This document shows, piece by piece, positions 57,226 through 64,000 of a stretch of DNA of 64,000 nt (positions within the stretch are counted from its first letter, which is position 1; every line of letters starts with the position of its first letter). The stretch is from the NCBI RefSeq assembly GCF_000270245.1, contig NC_015635.1, forward strand, positions 4,774,001-4,838,000. Reading direction: 5' to 3'. The position numbers and the translations under genes were made by a program. The notes under the pieces are model-generated. The model searched no databases. It had not been told where the DNA came from and saw only the letters and a list, made by a program, of their open reading frames with translations. This DNA comes from Microlunatus phosphovorus NM-1. GTDB lineage: Bacteria > Actinomycetota > Actinomycetes > Propionibacteriales > Propionibacteriaceae.

Positions 57226-58077
57226 TCACAGTGTGTCGAGGTACCTCCTCAAGTCGCTCGCGAAGGCGACATTCTGCTTGGACGTGTGCCGGAACGACAG
57301 CCAGGTCTTGGCGGCCGCAACGAACTCGGTCTGCGGGTCGGCCGGCGCCGGCGGCGGCGGAGGCGACTGGAGAGGAGCGAAGATCGTGCAGTCACCTGAT
57401 GCCTCGAGCAGCTTGCGCATGTCGTCCCAGGTGAAGTACGCCCTGCCTTGCACCCCCCAGGAATCACCCCACGAGTTCTGCATCCAGACGCGCTCATTCT
57501 CGACATCGAGCTGGTCGAGGCAGTATTCATGGCCGCCTGCGACCTTGCCCGTGATCCTCTGCCGGCCGTCGGGCGCAGGCTGGAACATGTTCTGGCGCCA
57601 CTCCGTGCCGACGATGACCGGCTGCTCCGCCAATGCGGTCAGCAGTGCCTCCAGCGAGAACGCGTGCTGATAGCCGCTGATCAGTCCGCGGGACTTGAGC
57701 ACGGTCGCCACGGACAGCCCGTCGGATCCGGTGTCGTTGGGCGGGTAGGTGCCCGGATAGCTGTCGATCTTCGTGGCATCTGAGTAGACACCCACGGCGT
57801 ACGCCTCGTTGGCCGCCGGGTCGCTCCCGATGACCGCTTGGACCACCGGCTGGCTCCAGAAGGGCTGGTACGACAGGCACTTGGTGGCAGCGTTGCCGGT
57901 GCACGACCCGATATTGCCCTGGTCGAGCGTCGGGATGTTTGACTGATGCCTGGCTGACGAGAGCTTGCTGACATCAGCGGCCGCGTACGCGTAGTTCCAC
58001 GAACGCGGGTCGTGGCCCACATTTCGACCCAGCCGAGGATCGGTGGGGTTGGAGAAGACCTTCACATAAGTTGCCAT
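57226..58077 (-). CDS. Papain-like C1 family cysteine protease homologue
   Basis: 283 residues. LDQGNIGSCTGNAATKCLSY gives the oxyanion Gln53 and Cys59; GGHEYCLDQLDVENERVWMQNSWGDSWG gives His183 and Asn201 of the catalytic triad. A C-terminal proline stretch (QSPPPPPAPADP) leads to a short helical tail. No signal peptide or propeptide is visible, so cytoplasmic or exported by another route. Proteins of this kind are scattered in bacteria and phages. A 12 bp direct repeat GTGATACGTAGC lies upstream. Confidence 0.85.
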   Translation of the reverse strand: MATYVKVFSNPTDPRLGRNVGHDPRSWNYAYAAADVSKLSSARHQSNIPTLDQGNIGSCTGNAATKCLSYQPFWSQPVVQAVIGSDPAANEAYAVGVYSDATKIDSYPGTYPPNDTGSDGLSVATVLKSRGLISGYQHAFSLEALLTALAEQPVIVGTEWRQNMFQPAPDGRQRITGKVAGGHEYCLDQLDVENERVWMQNSWGDSWGVQGRAYFTWDDMRKLLEASGDCTIFAPLQSPPPPPAPADPQTEFVAAAKTWLSFRHTSKQNVAFASDLRRYLDTL

Positions 58078-58138
58078 CGTTCGCTCCTATCAGGCTATGA
58101 AGAGCCGTTCGTGAGCGAAGAGAGCATTGCCACGCTAT

Positions 58139-58168
58139 GTGATACGTAGCGACGGTGATACGTAGCCA
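58139..58168. promoter_or_regulatory. Direct repeat GTGATACGTAGC x2
   Basis: The 12 bp motif is repeated at 18 bp spacing upstream of the protease gene. It could be a regulator binding site; nothing else is evident in this 124 bp gap. Confidence 0.35.
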
Positions 58169-58201
58169 GGGATCTCAACTGGGCAAACCCTTCGGCTGCG
58201 A

Positions 58202-58630
58202 TCAGTCCTCGATCTGTGCCGAACCCTGCTGCATGAGCCCCTTGATTCCGTCCAGCATGGCCTGGAGCTTCTCGGGCGAGTGGCCGACCCAGTCGGTGAG
58301 TTCGCCGACGATCCGCAAGGGCTCACGGCTGCGGAAGGACTGCGTCGGGTTTCCGGGAAACCTCTTGTCGGTCACGTTCGGATCGTCTTCGAAGGCGCCC
58401 GTCGGCTCGACGAGATAGATGCGCCCACGGCCATGGCCGACGGCGAGTTCGGCACCCCAGGTCGCTGCATCGAGGGTCGCGGTGAAGTAGACGTAGTTCA
58501 TCAGCCGGCCCTGCTCGAAGTTCGACTCGCGGCCGGGGACCAGCAGGTCGCCGATCGTCAGGTCAGCCTTCGTGCCGTGCAGATAGACACCGGGCTGATA
58601 GACCTCGAAGGGCACAGGTTCGCTCATCAA
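58202..58630 (-). CDS. arr: Rifampin ADP-ribosyltransferase (Arr)
   Basis: 142 residues, full length. VYLHGTKADLTIGDLLVPGRESNF, then NYVYFTATLDAATWGAELAVGHGRGRIYLVEPTGAFEDDPNVTDKRFPGNPTQSFRSREPLRIVGELTDWVGHS matches Arr proteins along the whole sequence, including the HGT...D-motif. Arr transfers ADP-ribose from NAD+ to the C23 hydroxyl of rifampicin and inactivates it. It is intrinsic in many actinobacteria. Start ATG 58630 or 58627. No antibiotic gene cluster is adjacent. Confidence 0.95.
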   Translation of the reverse strand: MMSEPVPFEVYQPGVYLHGTKADLTIGDLLVPGRESNFEQGRLMNYVYFTATLDAATWGAELAVGHGRGRIYLVEPTGAFEDDPNVTDKRFPGNPTQSFRSREPLRIVGELTDWVGHSPEKLQAMLDGIKGLMQQGSAQIED

Positions 58631-58671
58631 GAACCACCTTAGCCTCGGAGCCGTCAGGCAGACTGTCGACC

Positions 58672-59001
58672 ATGTGCACCAGACCGGAAGGACGGCCGTG
58701 GCCGGACACGGCCGAGGCTCTCATGCGGTCGCGCTTCGAAGCGTTCCGTGATGGTGACGCCCTCTGGCTGCTGGCCTCCTGGCACCCGTCGACCCGACCC
58801 TCCTCGCTGGACCTCAGCGACAATCCGACCTGGCGAGGGCTCCAGATCGTCGAGACGGTCGCGGGCGGCCTTGGTGACAAGACTGGCATCGTCGAGTTCA
58901 GAGCGACCTACCTCCTCCCGGGCGGTGGGGTCGGGATCCAGCACGAGCGTTCGCGGTTCACCCGTGTGGACGGGCGCTGGCACTACGTCGACGCGATGTG
59001 A
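58672..59001 (+). CDS. YchJ-family (UPF0225) domain protein lacking SEC-C
   Basis: 109 residues. TAEALMRSRFEAFRDGDALWLLASWHPSTRPSSLDLSDNPTWRGLQIVETVAGG and VEFRATYLLPGGGVGIQHERSRFTRVDGRWHYVDA are the NTF2-like domain of YchJ. The usual N-terminal zinc SEC-C motif (CPCG...CC) is missing; only one cysteine remains (MCTRP). ATG 58672 starts with a -10-like CAGACT 7 nt upstream. Convergent with the flavin reductase gene. Confidence 0.85.
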   Translation: MCTRPEGRPWPDTAEALMRSRFEAFRDGDALWLLASWHPSTRPSSLDLSDNPTWRGLQIVETVAGGLGDKTGIVEFRATYLLPGGGVGIQHERSRFTRVDGRWHYVDAM

Positions 59002-59016
59002 GACCCGCCAATTGGC

Positions 59017-59034
59017 GTCCCTCAGGTAAGGGAC
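59017..59034. terminator. Short hairpin between converging genes
   Basis: GTCCCT (59017-59022) and AGGGAC (59029-59034) form a 6 bp stem with a six-base loop between the YchJ-like and flavin reductase stops. A weak terminator candidate. Confidence 0.35.
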
Positions 59035-59067
59035 TGGTGCGTCGATGCGGCTGCGAGCGGGCATTCC

Positions 59068-59595
59068 CTACAAGGCGGAGGAGCCGTCGACCTGGTGGTA
59101 GGCGCGGTCGTAGTAGATCAACGGGGCGGCATCGGGACCGTGATGCGACTCGACGACTCGGACGATCACGAGATGGCTGGCACCCACGCTGGTGCGATTC
59201 ACGACCTCCCCACGGACCCACGACAGGGTGCCCTCCAGCACCGGCTCACCGGTCTGCAGCCGACGCCAGTCGACCCCGGCGAAGCGGTCGATCCCACTGG
59301 TCGCGAATCGCGCCGAGATGTCCACCTGCCCGGCGGCCAAGAAGTTGACCACAACACTCGGTACGACGGCGAGGGTTCGCCACGACGATGATGTGCCGGC
59401 AACCGAGAAGGCCAGCAACGGCGGCTCGGCAGACACCGAGATCACCGAGGTAGCCGTGAAACCGATCGGTCGCTCTCCGTCCGCGAAGGTCACGACGGCC
59501 ACACCGGCCGGATGCCGCCGGAAGATGGCACGGAACCGATCGGACGCCAGATCCTCGGGCCGCTGCCCGGTCTCGATGCAGTTGTGGGCCGTCAT
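59068..59595 (-). CDS. Flavin reductase-like domain protein
   Basis: 175 residues. FRAIFRRHPAGVAVVTFADGERPIGFTATSVISVSAEPPLLAFSV is the flavin-binding domain; ASHLVIVRVVESHHGPDAAPLIYYDRAYHQV completes the fold. Such proteins use NAD(P)H to reduce FMN for two-component monooxygenases. ATG 59595 overlaps the neighbouring FMN reductase stop. Together with the divergent transport operon it suggests a desulfonation system, though the monooxygenase is not in the window. Confidence 0.9.
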   Translation of the reverse strand: MTAHNCIETGQRPEDLASDRFRAIFRRHPAGVAVVTFADGERPIGFTATSVISVSAEPPLLAFSVAGTSSSWRTLAVVPSVVVNFLAAGQVDISARFATSGIDRFAGVDWRRLQTGEPVLEGTLSWVRGEVVNRTSVGASHLVIVRVVESHHGPDAAPLIYYDRAYHQVDGSSAL

Positions 59596-60152
59596 CGCAC
59601 ACCAACCGCGTCGGCCCGAAGTGCCAACCTGCTCAACACCTCGCCGTTCTGCTCGAGCCAACCGTCGACTCTGTTCTGGAGGTCATCGAGCTGACCCTCG
59701 ACGACGGCGAACGACGGGACCGGCACGGTCGCGCCGAGCTCGACCAGCAGCGGACGCAGCAGGTGTTCACCGACGAAACTGTGCGCCGGACTGGCCGAGA
59801 CGACGACCGGCACCGCGAGGACGCCGCGGAGCGCGCCCGCCGGATAGCGATCGACGAACGCCTTGAGCAGACCGGTGTAGCTCGCCTTGTACACGGGGGT
59901 GGCGATCACCGCTACCGCAGCGGACGCAACCACCGCGCGATAGCGATCAGCGTCGGGCCCCTCCTGGACCAGCAGCTGCCCGGCGATCTCCGCCAGATCC
60001 AGCGTCGTCACCGGATCAGCCGCTCCGTTCAGGAGGCCCGCAACACCGGCAGCCAGTCGCTGCGCCACGACGAGGGTGCGGGATCCTGGTCGGGGGTTGC
60101 CGACGAGCGCAACGACGCCGCCGCGTGAGGTGTCGTCAGACACGATGCCCAT
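59592..60152 (-). CDS. NADPH-dependent FMN reductase (SsuE/MsuE-like)
   Basis: 186 residues. VVALVGNPRPGSRTLVVAQRLAAGVAG is the flavodoxin-like phosphate-binding loop, and ATPVYKASYTGLLKAFVDRYPAGALRGVLAVPVVVSASPAHSFVGEHLLRPLLVELGA matches SsuE/MsuE proteins, which supply FMNH2 to alkanesulfonate monooxygenases. Starts ATG 60152, head of a two-gene operon divergent from the transport genes. Confidence 0.92.
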   Translation of the reverse strand: MGIVSDDTSRGGVVALVGNPRPGSRTLVVAQRLAAGVAGLLNGAADPVTTLDLAEIAGQLLVQEGPDADRYRAVVASAAVAVIATPVYKASYTGLLKAFVDRYPAGALRGVLAVPVVVSASPAHSFVGEHLLRPLLVELGATVPVPSFAVVEGQLDDLQNRVDGWLEQNGEVLSRLALRADAVGVR

Positions 60153-60228
60153 GAGTCATGACCTTAGGTGTGGTGGGTTGCCGGTCAGCGGGCCGAATCT
60201 CGATGCCGACCCGCGTCGCAGGCGAGAC

Positions 60229-60314
60229 ATTACCCCACTCATCTACTAGGGATGCTCAGCATCCGGCGAATGGACGCACTTGGCGCCATCAGTATTACCC
60301 ATTAACCTACTAGG
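60229..60314. promoter_or_regulatory. Repeated ATTACCC...CTACTAGG sites and palindrome in the divergent sulfonate-type promoter
   Basis: ATTACCC plus 8 bp plus CTACTAGG-type sequence occurs at 60229-60250 and, with 7 bp spacing, at 60294-60314; CCTA-C-TAGG is itself palindromic. Between them GGATGCT-C-AGCATCC (60250-60264) is a perfect 15 bp palindrome. These lie between genes for FMN reduction and transport, and probably bind one regulator. The rest of the gap 60153-60346 shows nothing else. Confidence 0.55.
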
Positions 60315-60346
60315 AAATATGCACTATGCGACAGGAGGTGCCCGTC

Positions 60347-60457
60347 ATGGGCACATCGATCCGGGTGGGGCAGCTCTCGGCCCCACCCCGGCAGACCGCC
60401 GGCGATGCTCTCGGCGTCGTCTCCACGTCACCGTCCGGAGAGGGCGGCACCCGATGA
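60347..60457 (+). CDS. Putative 36-residue leader peptide before the MFS gene
   Basis: ATG 60347 has AGGAGG eight nt upstream, and its TGA (60455-60457) overlaps the MFS start ATG (60454) as ATGA. The peptide starts MGTSIRVGQL and ends GEGGTR. An in-frame ATG at 60326 would add seven residues. No family is recognised. Perfect translational coupling and a strong ribosome-binding site make real translation likely; a role in regulation is a guess. Confidence 0.5.
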   Translation: MGTSIRVGQLSAPPRQTAGDALGVVSTSPSGEGGTR

Positions 60458-61776
60458 GCGCCACCGTCCAGGTCGACGTTCCAGCATCCAGCGGACGCCG
60501 CGATCTTCGTACCGTCCTGGTCTCGTGCGTGATGGGGACGACCGTCGAGTGGTACGACTTCTTTCTCTACGGCACAGCAGCCGGCATCGTCTTCAACAAG
60601 CAGTTCTTCCCGAGCCACGACCCCACCGTTGGCACGCTCCTGGCATTCACCACCTTCGCGATCGGCTTCATCGCGCGCCCGATCGGGGGACTCTTCTTCG
60701 GCCATCTGGGCGACCGGCTGGGCCGGAAACAGGCACTGGTGATCACCATGCTGATCATGGGTGTCGCAACCTTCCTGATCGGCTGCCTCCCCACCTATGG
60801 CCAGGTGGGCCTGCTGGCGCCCGCCCTCCTGGTCTTGTTGCGACTGTGCCAGGGAGTGGCGATCGGCGGCGAGTGGGGCGGCGCGGTCTTGATGTCGGTC
60901 GAGTACGCGCCGCCGGGTCGCCGCGCCCTCTTCGGCTCGGTCCCGCAGATGGGCCTGGCGCTCGGGCTCCTGCTGGGCACAGGTGTCTTCGCGCTCGGCC
61001 AAGCGGTGCTGAGCGAGGCTGCGTTCTTCAGCTGGGGCTGGCGCGTCGGCTTCTGGCTCAGCCTGCTGCTGGTCGTGATCGGCCTGGTGGTTCGCCTGCG
61101 GGTGATGGAGACGCCGGCGTTTCGCCGGCTTCAAGAGACCGAGTCGAAGGCGACCGTCCCTGCTCTCGAGCTGGTCCGCGATCCGGTCAACCGTCGTAAT
61201 CTGCTGCTCGGCATGGGAGCCCGCTGGGTCGAGGGCGTGGCCTTCAACGCGTGGGCGGTGTTCTCGATCTCCTATGTGGCCAACACACTGGGTCTGTCCC
61301 GCGGTCCGGTTCTGATCGCGGTGATGGCGGCCGCCGGCGTGCTGCTGGTGTTCATCCCGGTGTGGGGTCTGATCGCGGATCGCTGGACGCCCCGACGAAC
61401 CTATGCTCTCGGCGTCCTGCTCTCGGCAATCGTGCCGTTGGTCGGCTTCCCGCTGCTGGCCAGCGGCAATGAGCTGCTGCTCGGACTGGCGATCCTGGTC
61501 GCACTGGGTGTGATCTATCCGATCATGTATGCGCCGGAGGCCGCCTTCTTCGCCGGCCTGTTCCCAGCGCGAGTGCGCTACACGGGGATCTCGGCCGTCT
61601 ACCAGATCTCGGGAATCGTGGCCTCCGGGCTCACGCCCCTGATCCTTACCTGGCTGCTGGCCGTGCGCGGTGGCAGCAGCAGTCTGATCATCGCCTACTT
61701 CCTGTTCACTGGCCTGATCAGCCTGGTGTCGACGTTGGCGATTCGATCTCCGGTGCACGAGGAGGTCCAGAGATGA
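60454..61776 (+). CDS. MFS transporter, metabolite:H+ symporter type
   Basis: 440 residues, 12 helices. RTVLVSCVMGTTVEWYDFFLYGTAAGIVFNKQFFPSHDP is the MHS family signature (EWYDFF), with motif A HLGDRLGRKQALVITMLIMG, and the cycle LCQGVAIGGEWGGAVLMSVEYAPPGRRALFGSVPQMG. Members carry organic acids such as shikimate, alpha-ketoglutarate or proline. ATG 60454 overlaps the leader peptide stop. The operon context with ABC genes suggests it imports a related substrate. Confidence 0.92.
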   Translation: MSATVQVDVPASSGRRDLRTVLVSCVMGTTVEWYDFFLYGTAAGIVFNKQFFPSHDPTVGTLLAFTTFAIGFIARPIGGLFFGHLGDRLGRKQALVITMLIMGVATFLIGCLPTYGQVGLLAPALLVLLRLCQGVAIGGEWGGAVLMSVEYAPPGRRALFGSVPQMGLALGLLLGTGVFALGQAVLSEAAFFSWGWRVGFWLSLLLVVIGLVVRLRVMETPAFRRLQETESKATVPALELVRDPVNRRNLLLGMGARWVEGVAFNAWAVFSISYVANTLGLSRGPVLIAVMAAAGVLLVFIPVWGLIADRWTPRRTYALGVLLSAIVPLVGFPLLASGNELLLGLAILVALGVIYPIMYAPEAAFFAGLFPARVRYTGISAVYQISGIVASGLTPLILTWLLAVRGGSSSLIIAYFLFTGLISLVSTLAIRSPVHEEVQR

Positions 61777-62660
61777 CCACCGAGACCGCGGTCGCCGCTA
61801 CCGACTCAGAGCTCTCCCCCGAGATTCAGCCAACCCCACCCACCAACCGCCTGTCCGAGCGTTGGCGAGACTGGGCCACCAATGTCGCCGTCTTCCTCGG
61901 GGTGCTCGCGCTGTGGTGGGCGGTCACCGCTTCCGGCCTGGTCCCACCGTTGTTTCTGCCCAGCCCGCAGGCTGTGGTGGGTGCCTTCATCGAAGCCAAC
62001 GGCTGCCATCCGATCCAGGAGGGGAGCACCCGCATCGTGTGCGGCGCCCAGGGCTACTTCCTGTGGGAACACCTGCTGGCCAGCCTGCAGCGCATCGGTC
62101 TTGGTGTGCTGGGTGGCATCGCCGTAGGCGTGGTCATCGGCTTCGCGATGGCTCTGGTCCCACTGCTGGGTCGCTTGTTCGAGCCGTACCTGAACTTCCT
62201 GCGCTCGCTGCCACCGCTGGGCTATATCGGCCTGCTGATCGTCTGGTTCGGGATCGGCGACACCTCGAAGATCTGGCTGCTCTTCCTGGCCGCTTTCCCG
62301 CCCATCGCAATGGCGACCATCGACGGCGTCCGAGGCATTCGCACCGACCGCATCCTGGCCGCGCAGGCCCTGGGCGCGAACTCCGTGGGCGTGCTGCGCC
62401 ACGTCGTCCTGCCGGCCAGCCTGCCGAGCATCCTGTCCGGCATCCGAATCGCGACCGGGTTCGCCTGGACGACCGTGGTCGCCGCCGAGCTCAACAACGG
62501 CATCCCCGGCATCGGCGGTCTGGCGTACCTGTCGGGCACACAGCTGCAGACGCCGCTCACCATCGCCTGCATCATCATCATCGGTCTGGCGGCCATCGCC
62601 CTCGACGCGGCGATCAAGCGCCTGGGCGGCCTCCTCGTTCCCTGGCAGGGCAAGGCATGA
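61773..62660 (+). CDS. ABC transporter permease (SsuC/TauC-type)
   Basis: 295 residues. About six membrane helices; KIWLLFLAAFPPIAMATIDGVRGIRTDRILAAQALGANSVGVLRHVVLPASLPSILSGIRIATGFAWTTVVAAEL contains the EAA-like loop (AAQALGANSVGVLRHVVLP). LFEPYLNFLRSLPPLGYIGLLIVWFGIGDTSKI is typical of nitrate/sulfonate/taurine permeases. ATG overlaps the MFS stop; followed without gap by the binding protein. Confidence 0.94.
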   Translation: MTTETAVAATDSELSPEIQPTPPTNRLSERWRDWATNVAVFLGVLALWWAVTASGLVPPLFLPSPQAVVGAFIEANGCHPIQEGSTRIVCGAQGYFLWEHLLASLQRIGLGVLGGIAVGVVIGFAMALVPLLGRLFEPYLNFLRSLPPLGYIGLLIVWFGIGDTSKIWLLFLAAFPPIAMATIDGVRGIRTDRILAAQALGANSVGVLRHVVLPASLPSILSGIRIATGFAWTTVVAAELNNGIPGIGGLAYLSGTQLQTPLTIACIIIIGLAAIALDAAIKRLGGLLVPWQGKA

Positions 62661-63775
62661 CACGTTCGACGACACCCAAGGGACGCACCAGCACCATGAG
62701 AATGTCAGCCACCGCCCTGATCCGACTGGTGGCCGCCGCCTCGGTCATCGCGATGGGCCTGGCCACCAGCGGCTGCACCACCGCTCGCGAGGCGGAAGCC
62801 CGGGCCAACGCCGCGAACAACAGCGCGGTCACGTGCCCGGTCGAGGTCAACAGCACAGCCACCGGCGCCGTACGCATCGGCTGGCAGGCCATCCCGAGCG
62901 CCAACCTGCTGGTCAAGGACAAAGGCTGGATCGAGGCCTGCCTGCCGAACGTGACCGTGACCTGGATCAAGTTCGACTCCGGCGCGGACGTCGTGCAAGG
63001 TTTCGGGTCCGGATCGGTCGACCTGTCGACCCTGGGCTCCAGCCCGGCGACCAAGGCACTCTCGGCCCCGCTGAACGTGGACATGCAGATCGTCTGGATC
63101 GACGACGTGATCGGCACCGCCGAGTCTCTCGTTGCCAAGGATCCCGGCATCAAGACGCTCACCGACCTGCGCGGACACACGATTGCGGTGCCGTTCGGCT
63201 CGACCTCGCACTTCAGTCTGCTGATGGCGCTGAAGGAGGCCGGCCTGACCCCGGGCACGGACGTGAAGCTGATCAATCTCAGTCCTGACAAGATGCTGGC
63301 CGCCTGGAACGGCTCCCAGGTGGACGCGGCCTGGGTCTGGGACCCAGTGCTCAGCGAGCTCGTCGCTCACGGCCACATCATCACCAGCAGCCAGGTCACC
63401 GCGAAGCAGGGCAACCCCACCTTCGACCTGCAAGGGGCGACTCGGACGTTCGTGCAGGCCAACCAGGGCTTCCTCGACACCTGGACGGCGATCCAGGACC
63501 ACGCGGTCGGCGAGCTGACCGGCGGCGACGCCAAGGCCGCCGCGCAATCGGTCTCGGTGCAGCTGGGCAGCACTCCCGAGGCCGTGCTCGCCCAGTTCCC
63601 GGGCTACACCTATCCCCGGGCCAAGCGACAGGCCGAACTCCTGGCCGACTTGCCCGAACAGCTGCTGGCCACCGGCAAGTTCCTGGCCACACAGGGCGAG
63701 GTGGACTCCGTGAGCGAGCTGTCGAAATACCAGGCAGGGATCTACTCGGCCTCCATCGAGAAAGCGGCGAAGTGA
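62657..63775 (+). CDS. Sulfonate/taurine-type ABC substrate-binding lipoprotein
   Basis: 372 residues. Lipobox LATSGC follows the helix [78 protein letters not shown] then [48 protein letters not shown] is the TauA/SsuA fold (NMT1-like). Ligand probably a sulfonate or taurine-like amino-sulfonate, not proven. An internal ATG at 62696 could be the alternative start. Confidence 0.92.
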   Translation: MTRSTTPKGRTSTMRMSATALIRLVAAASVIAMGLATSGCTTAREAEARANAANNSAVTCPVEVNSTATGAVRIGWQAIPSANLLVKDKGWIEACLPNVTVTWIKFDSGADVVQGFGSGSVDLSTLGSSPATKALSAPLNVDMQIVWIDDVIGTAESLVAKDPGIKTLTDLRGHTIAVPFGSTSHFSLLMALKEAGLTPGTDVKLINLSPDKMLAAWNGSQVDAAWVWDPVLSELVAHGHIITSSQVTAKQGNPTFDLQGATRTFVQANQGFLDTWTAIQDHAVGELTGGDAKAAAQSVSVQLGSTPEAVLAQFPGYTYPRAKRQAELLADLPEQLLATGKFLATQGEVDSVSELSKYQAGIYSASIEKAAK

Positions 63776-63776
63776 G

Positions 63777-64000
63777 ATGACCAACACCTTGATCGACGAC
63801 GCGGGTCTCACCTCGGCCGGTGTGCCGAAGATTCGCTTCGACCGAGTCTCCAAGGTCTATGACACCGACAGCGGTCAACCCGTCATCGCGCTGTCGGAGA
63901 CCTCGATCGACATCGCGGAGGGCGAGTTCCTCTGCGTGGTCGGCCCTTCTGGCTGCGGCAAGTCGACCCTGATGCAGATGCTGGCGGGCTTCCATCACCC
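63777..64000 (+). CDS. ABC transporter ATP-binding protein (3' truncated by window edge)
   Basis: The first 74 codons are visible: [54 protein letters not shown], with Walker [10 protein letters not shown]. It is the SsuB/TauB-type subunit, starting ATG 63777 one base after the binding-protein stop. Walker B and the signature motif lie beyond the window. Confidence 0.95.
   Translation, partial: MTNTLIDDAGLTSAGVPKIRFDRVSKVYDTDSGQPVIALSETSIDIAEGEFLCVVGPSGCGKSTLMQMLAGFHH

Overview
The window is GC-rich DNA from an actinobacterium. The protein families (RpfB, protein O-mannosyltransferase, DivIC next to eno, DUF501 next to exopolyphosphatase, mfd, mazG, glmU-prs, rplY-pth, ispE-rsmA) and frequent GTG starts support this. 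From memory, the housekeeping order resembles the block found in Mycobacterium and in Propionibacteriales around eno, mfd, glmU and rpfB. Gene style and the broken, repeat-rich intergenic DNA make a Propionibacteriales-like organism plausible. I cannot name a genus from sequence alone.

Layout. 1-4.2 kb: the 3' end of a GH65 glycoside phosphorylase, then small accessory genes (GNAT, methyltransferase, DHFR-like), two abutting gene remnants (peptide deformylase and LuxR) and a VapBC module. 4.5-14 kb: a minus-strand block mfd, SurA-like lipoprotein, mazG, a small membrane protein, eno, divIC, DUF501, ppx. 14.2-16.9 kb: an uncharacterised cupin / NTF2-like / TPR operon bracketed by two copies of an ~88 bp hairpin repeat. 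17-23 kb: rplY-pth, a second VapBC, and a minus-strand set made of a CBS protein, an ion transporter, a sensor kinase and a response regulator; a 167 bp near-palindrome lies upstream of the transporter. 23.3-26.7 kb: a PadR regulator whose palindromic operator recurs at the promoter of a SemiSWEET / FAD oxidase / NmrA operon. 27-32 kb: glmU-prs, a two-component pair and tRNA-Gln. 32-43 kb: TetR, MFS, MarR, ispE, rsmA, rpfB, nitroreductase, tatD, rsmI, the divergent O-mannosyltransferase and a Na+/H+ antiporter. 44-47.6 kb: a Gfo/Idh/MocA oxidoreductase divergent from a DNA-alkylation-repair protein coupled to a GH36-like enzyme. 48.2-53.8 kb: an array of 52 bp repeats, then a nitric oxide reductase operon with a cysteine-bearing regulator and three poorly known membrane-associated partners. 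53.8-59 kb: small accessory genes, among them an ArsR/SRPBCC pair, a RelBE-like module, a phosphotransferase homologue, a papain-like protease, the rifampin ADP-ribosyltransferase arr, and a LuxR remnant. 59-64 kb: two flavin reductases divergent from a transport operon of sulfonate type (MFS, ABC permease, lipoprotein, ATPase), which runs off the end.

The strongest unexplained signals are non-coding. The 167 bp imperfect palindrome has 48 arm positions, and every departure from Watson-Crick pairing among them is a G-T wobble on the plus strand. There are also three dispersed repeat families (hairpins with CTCCTTCTCG ends, 52 bp GGGCCACAAACGACC arrays, and a 20 bp x5 array before rpfB). Several genes have a -10 box 6-7 nt before the start codon, which implies leaderless transcripts.
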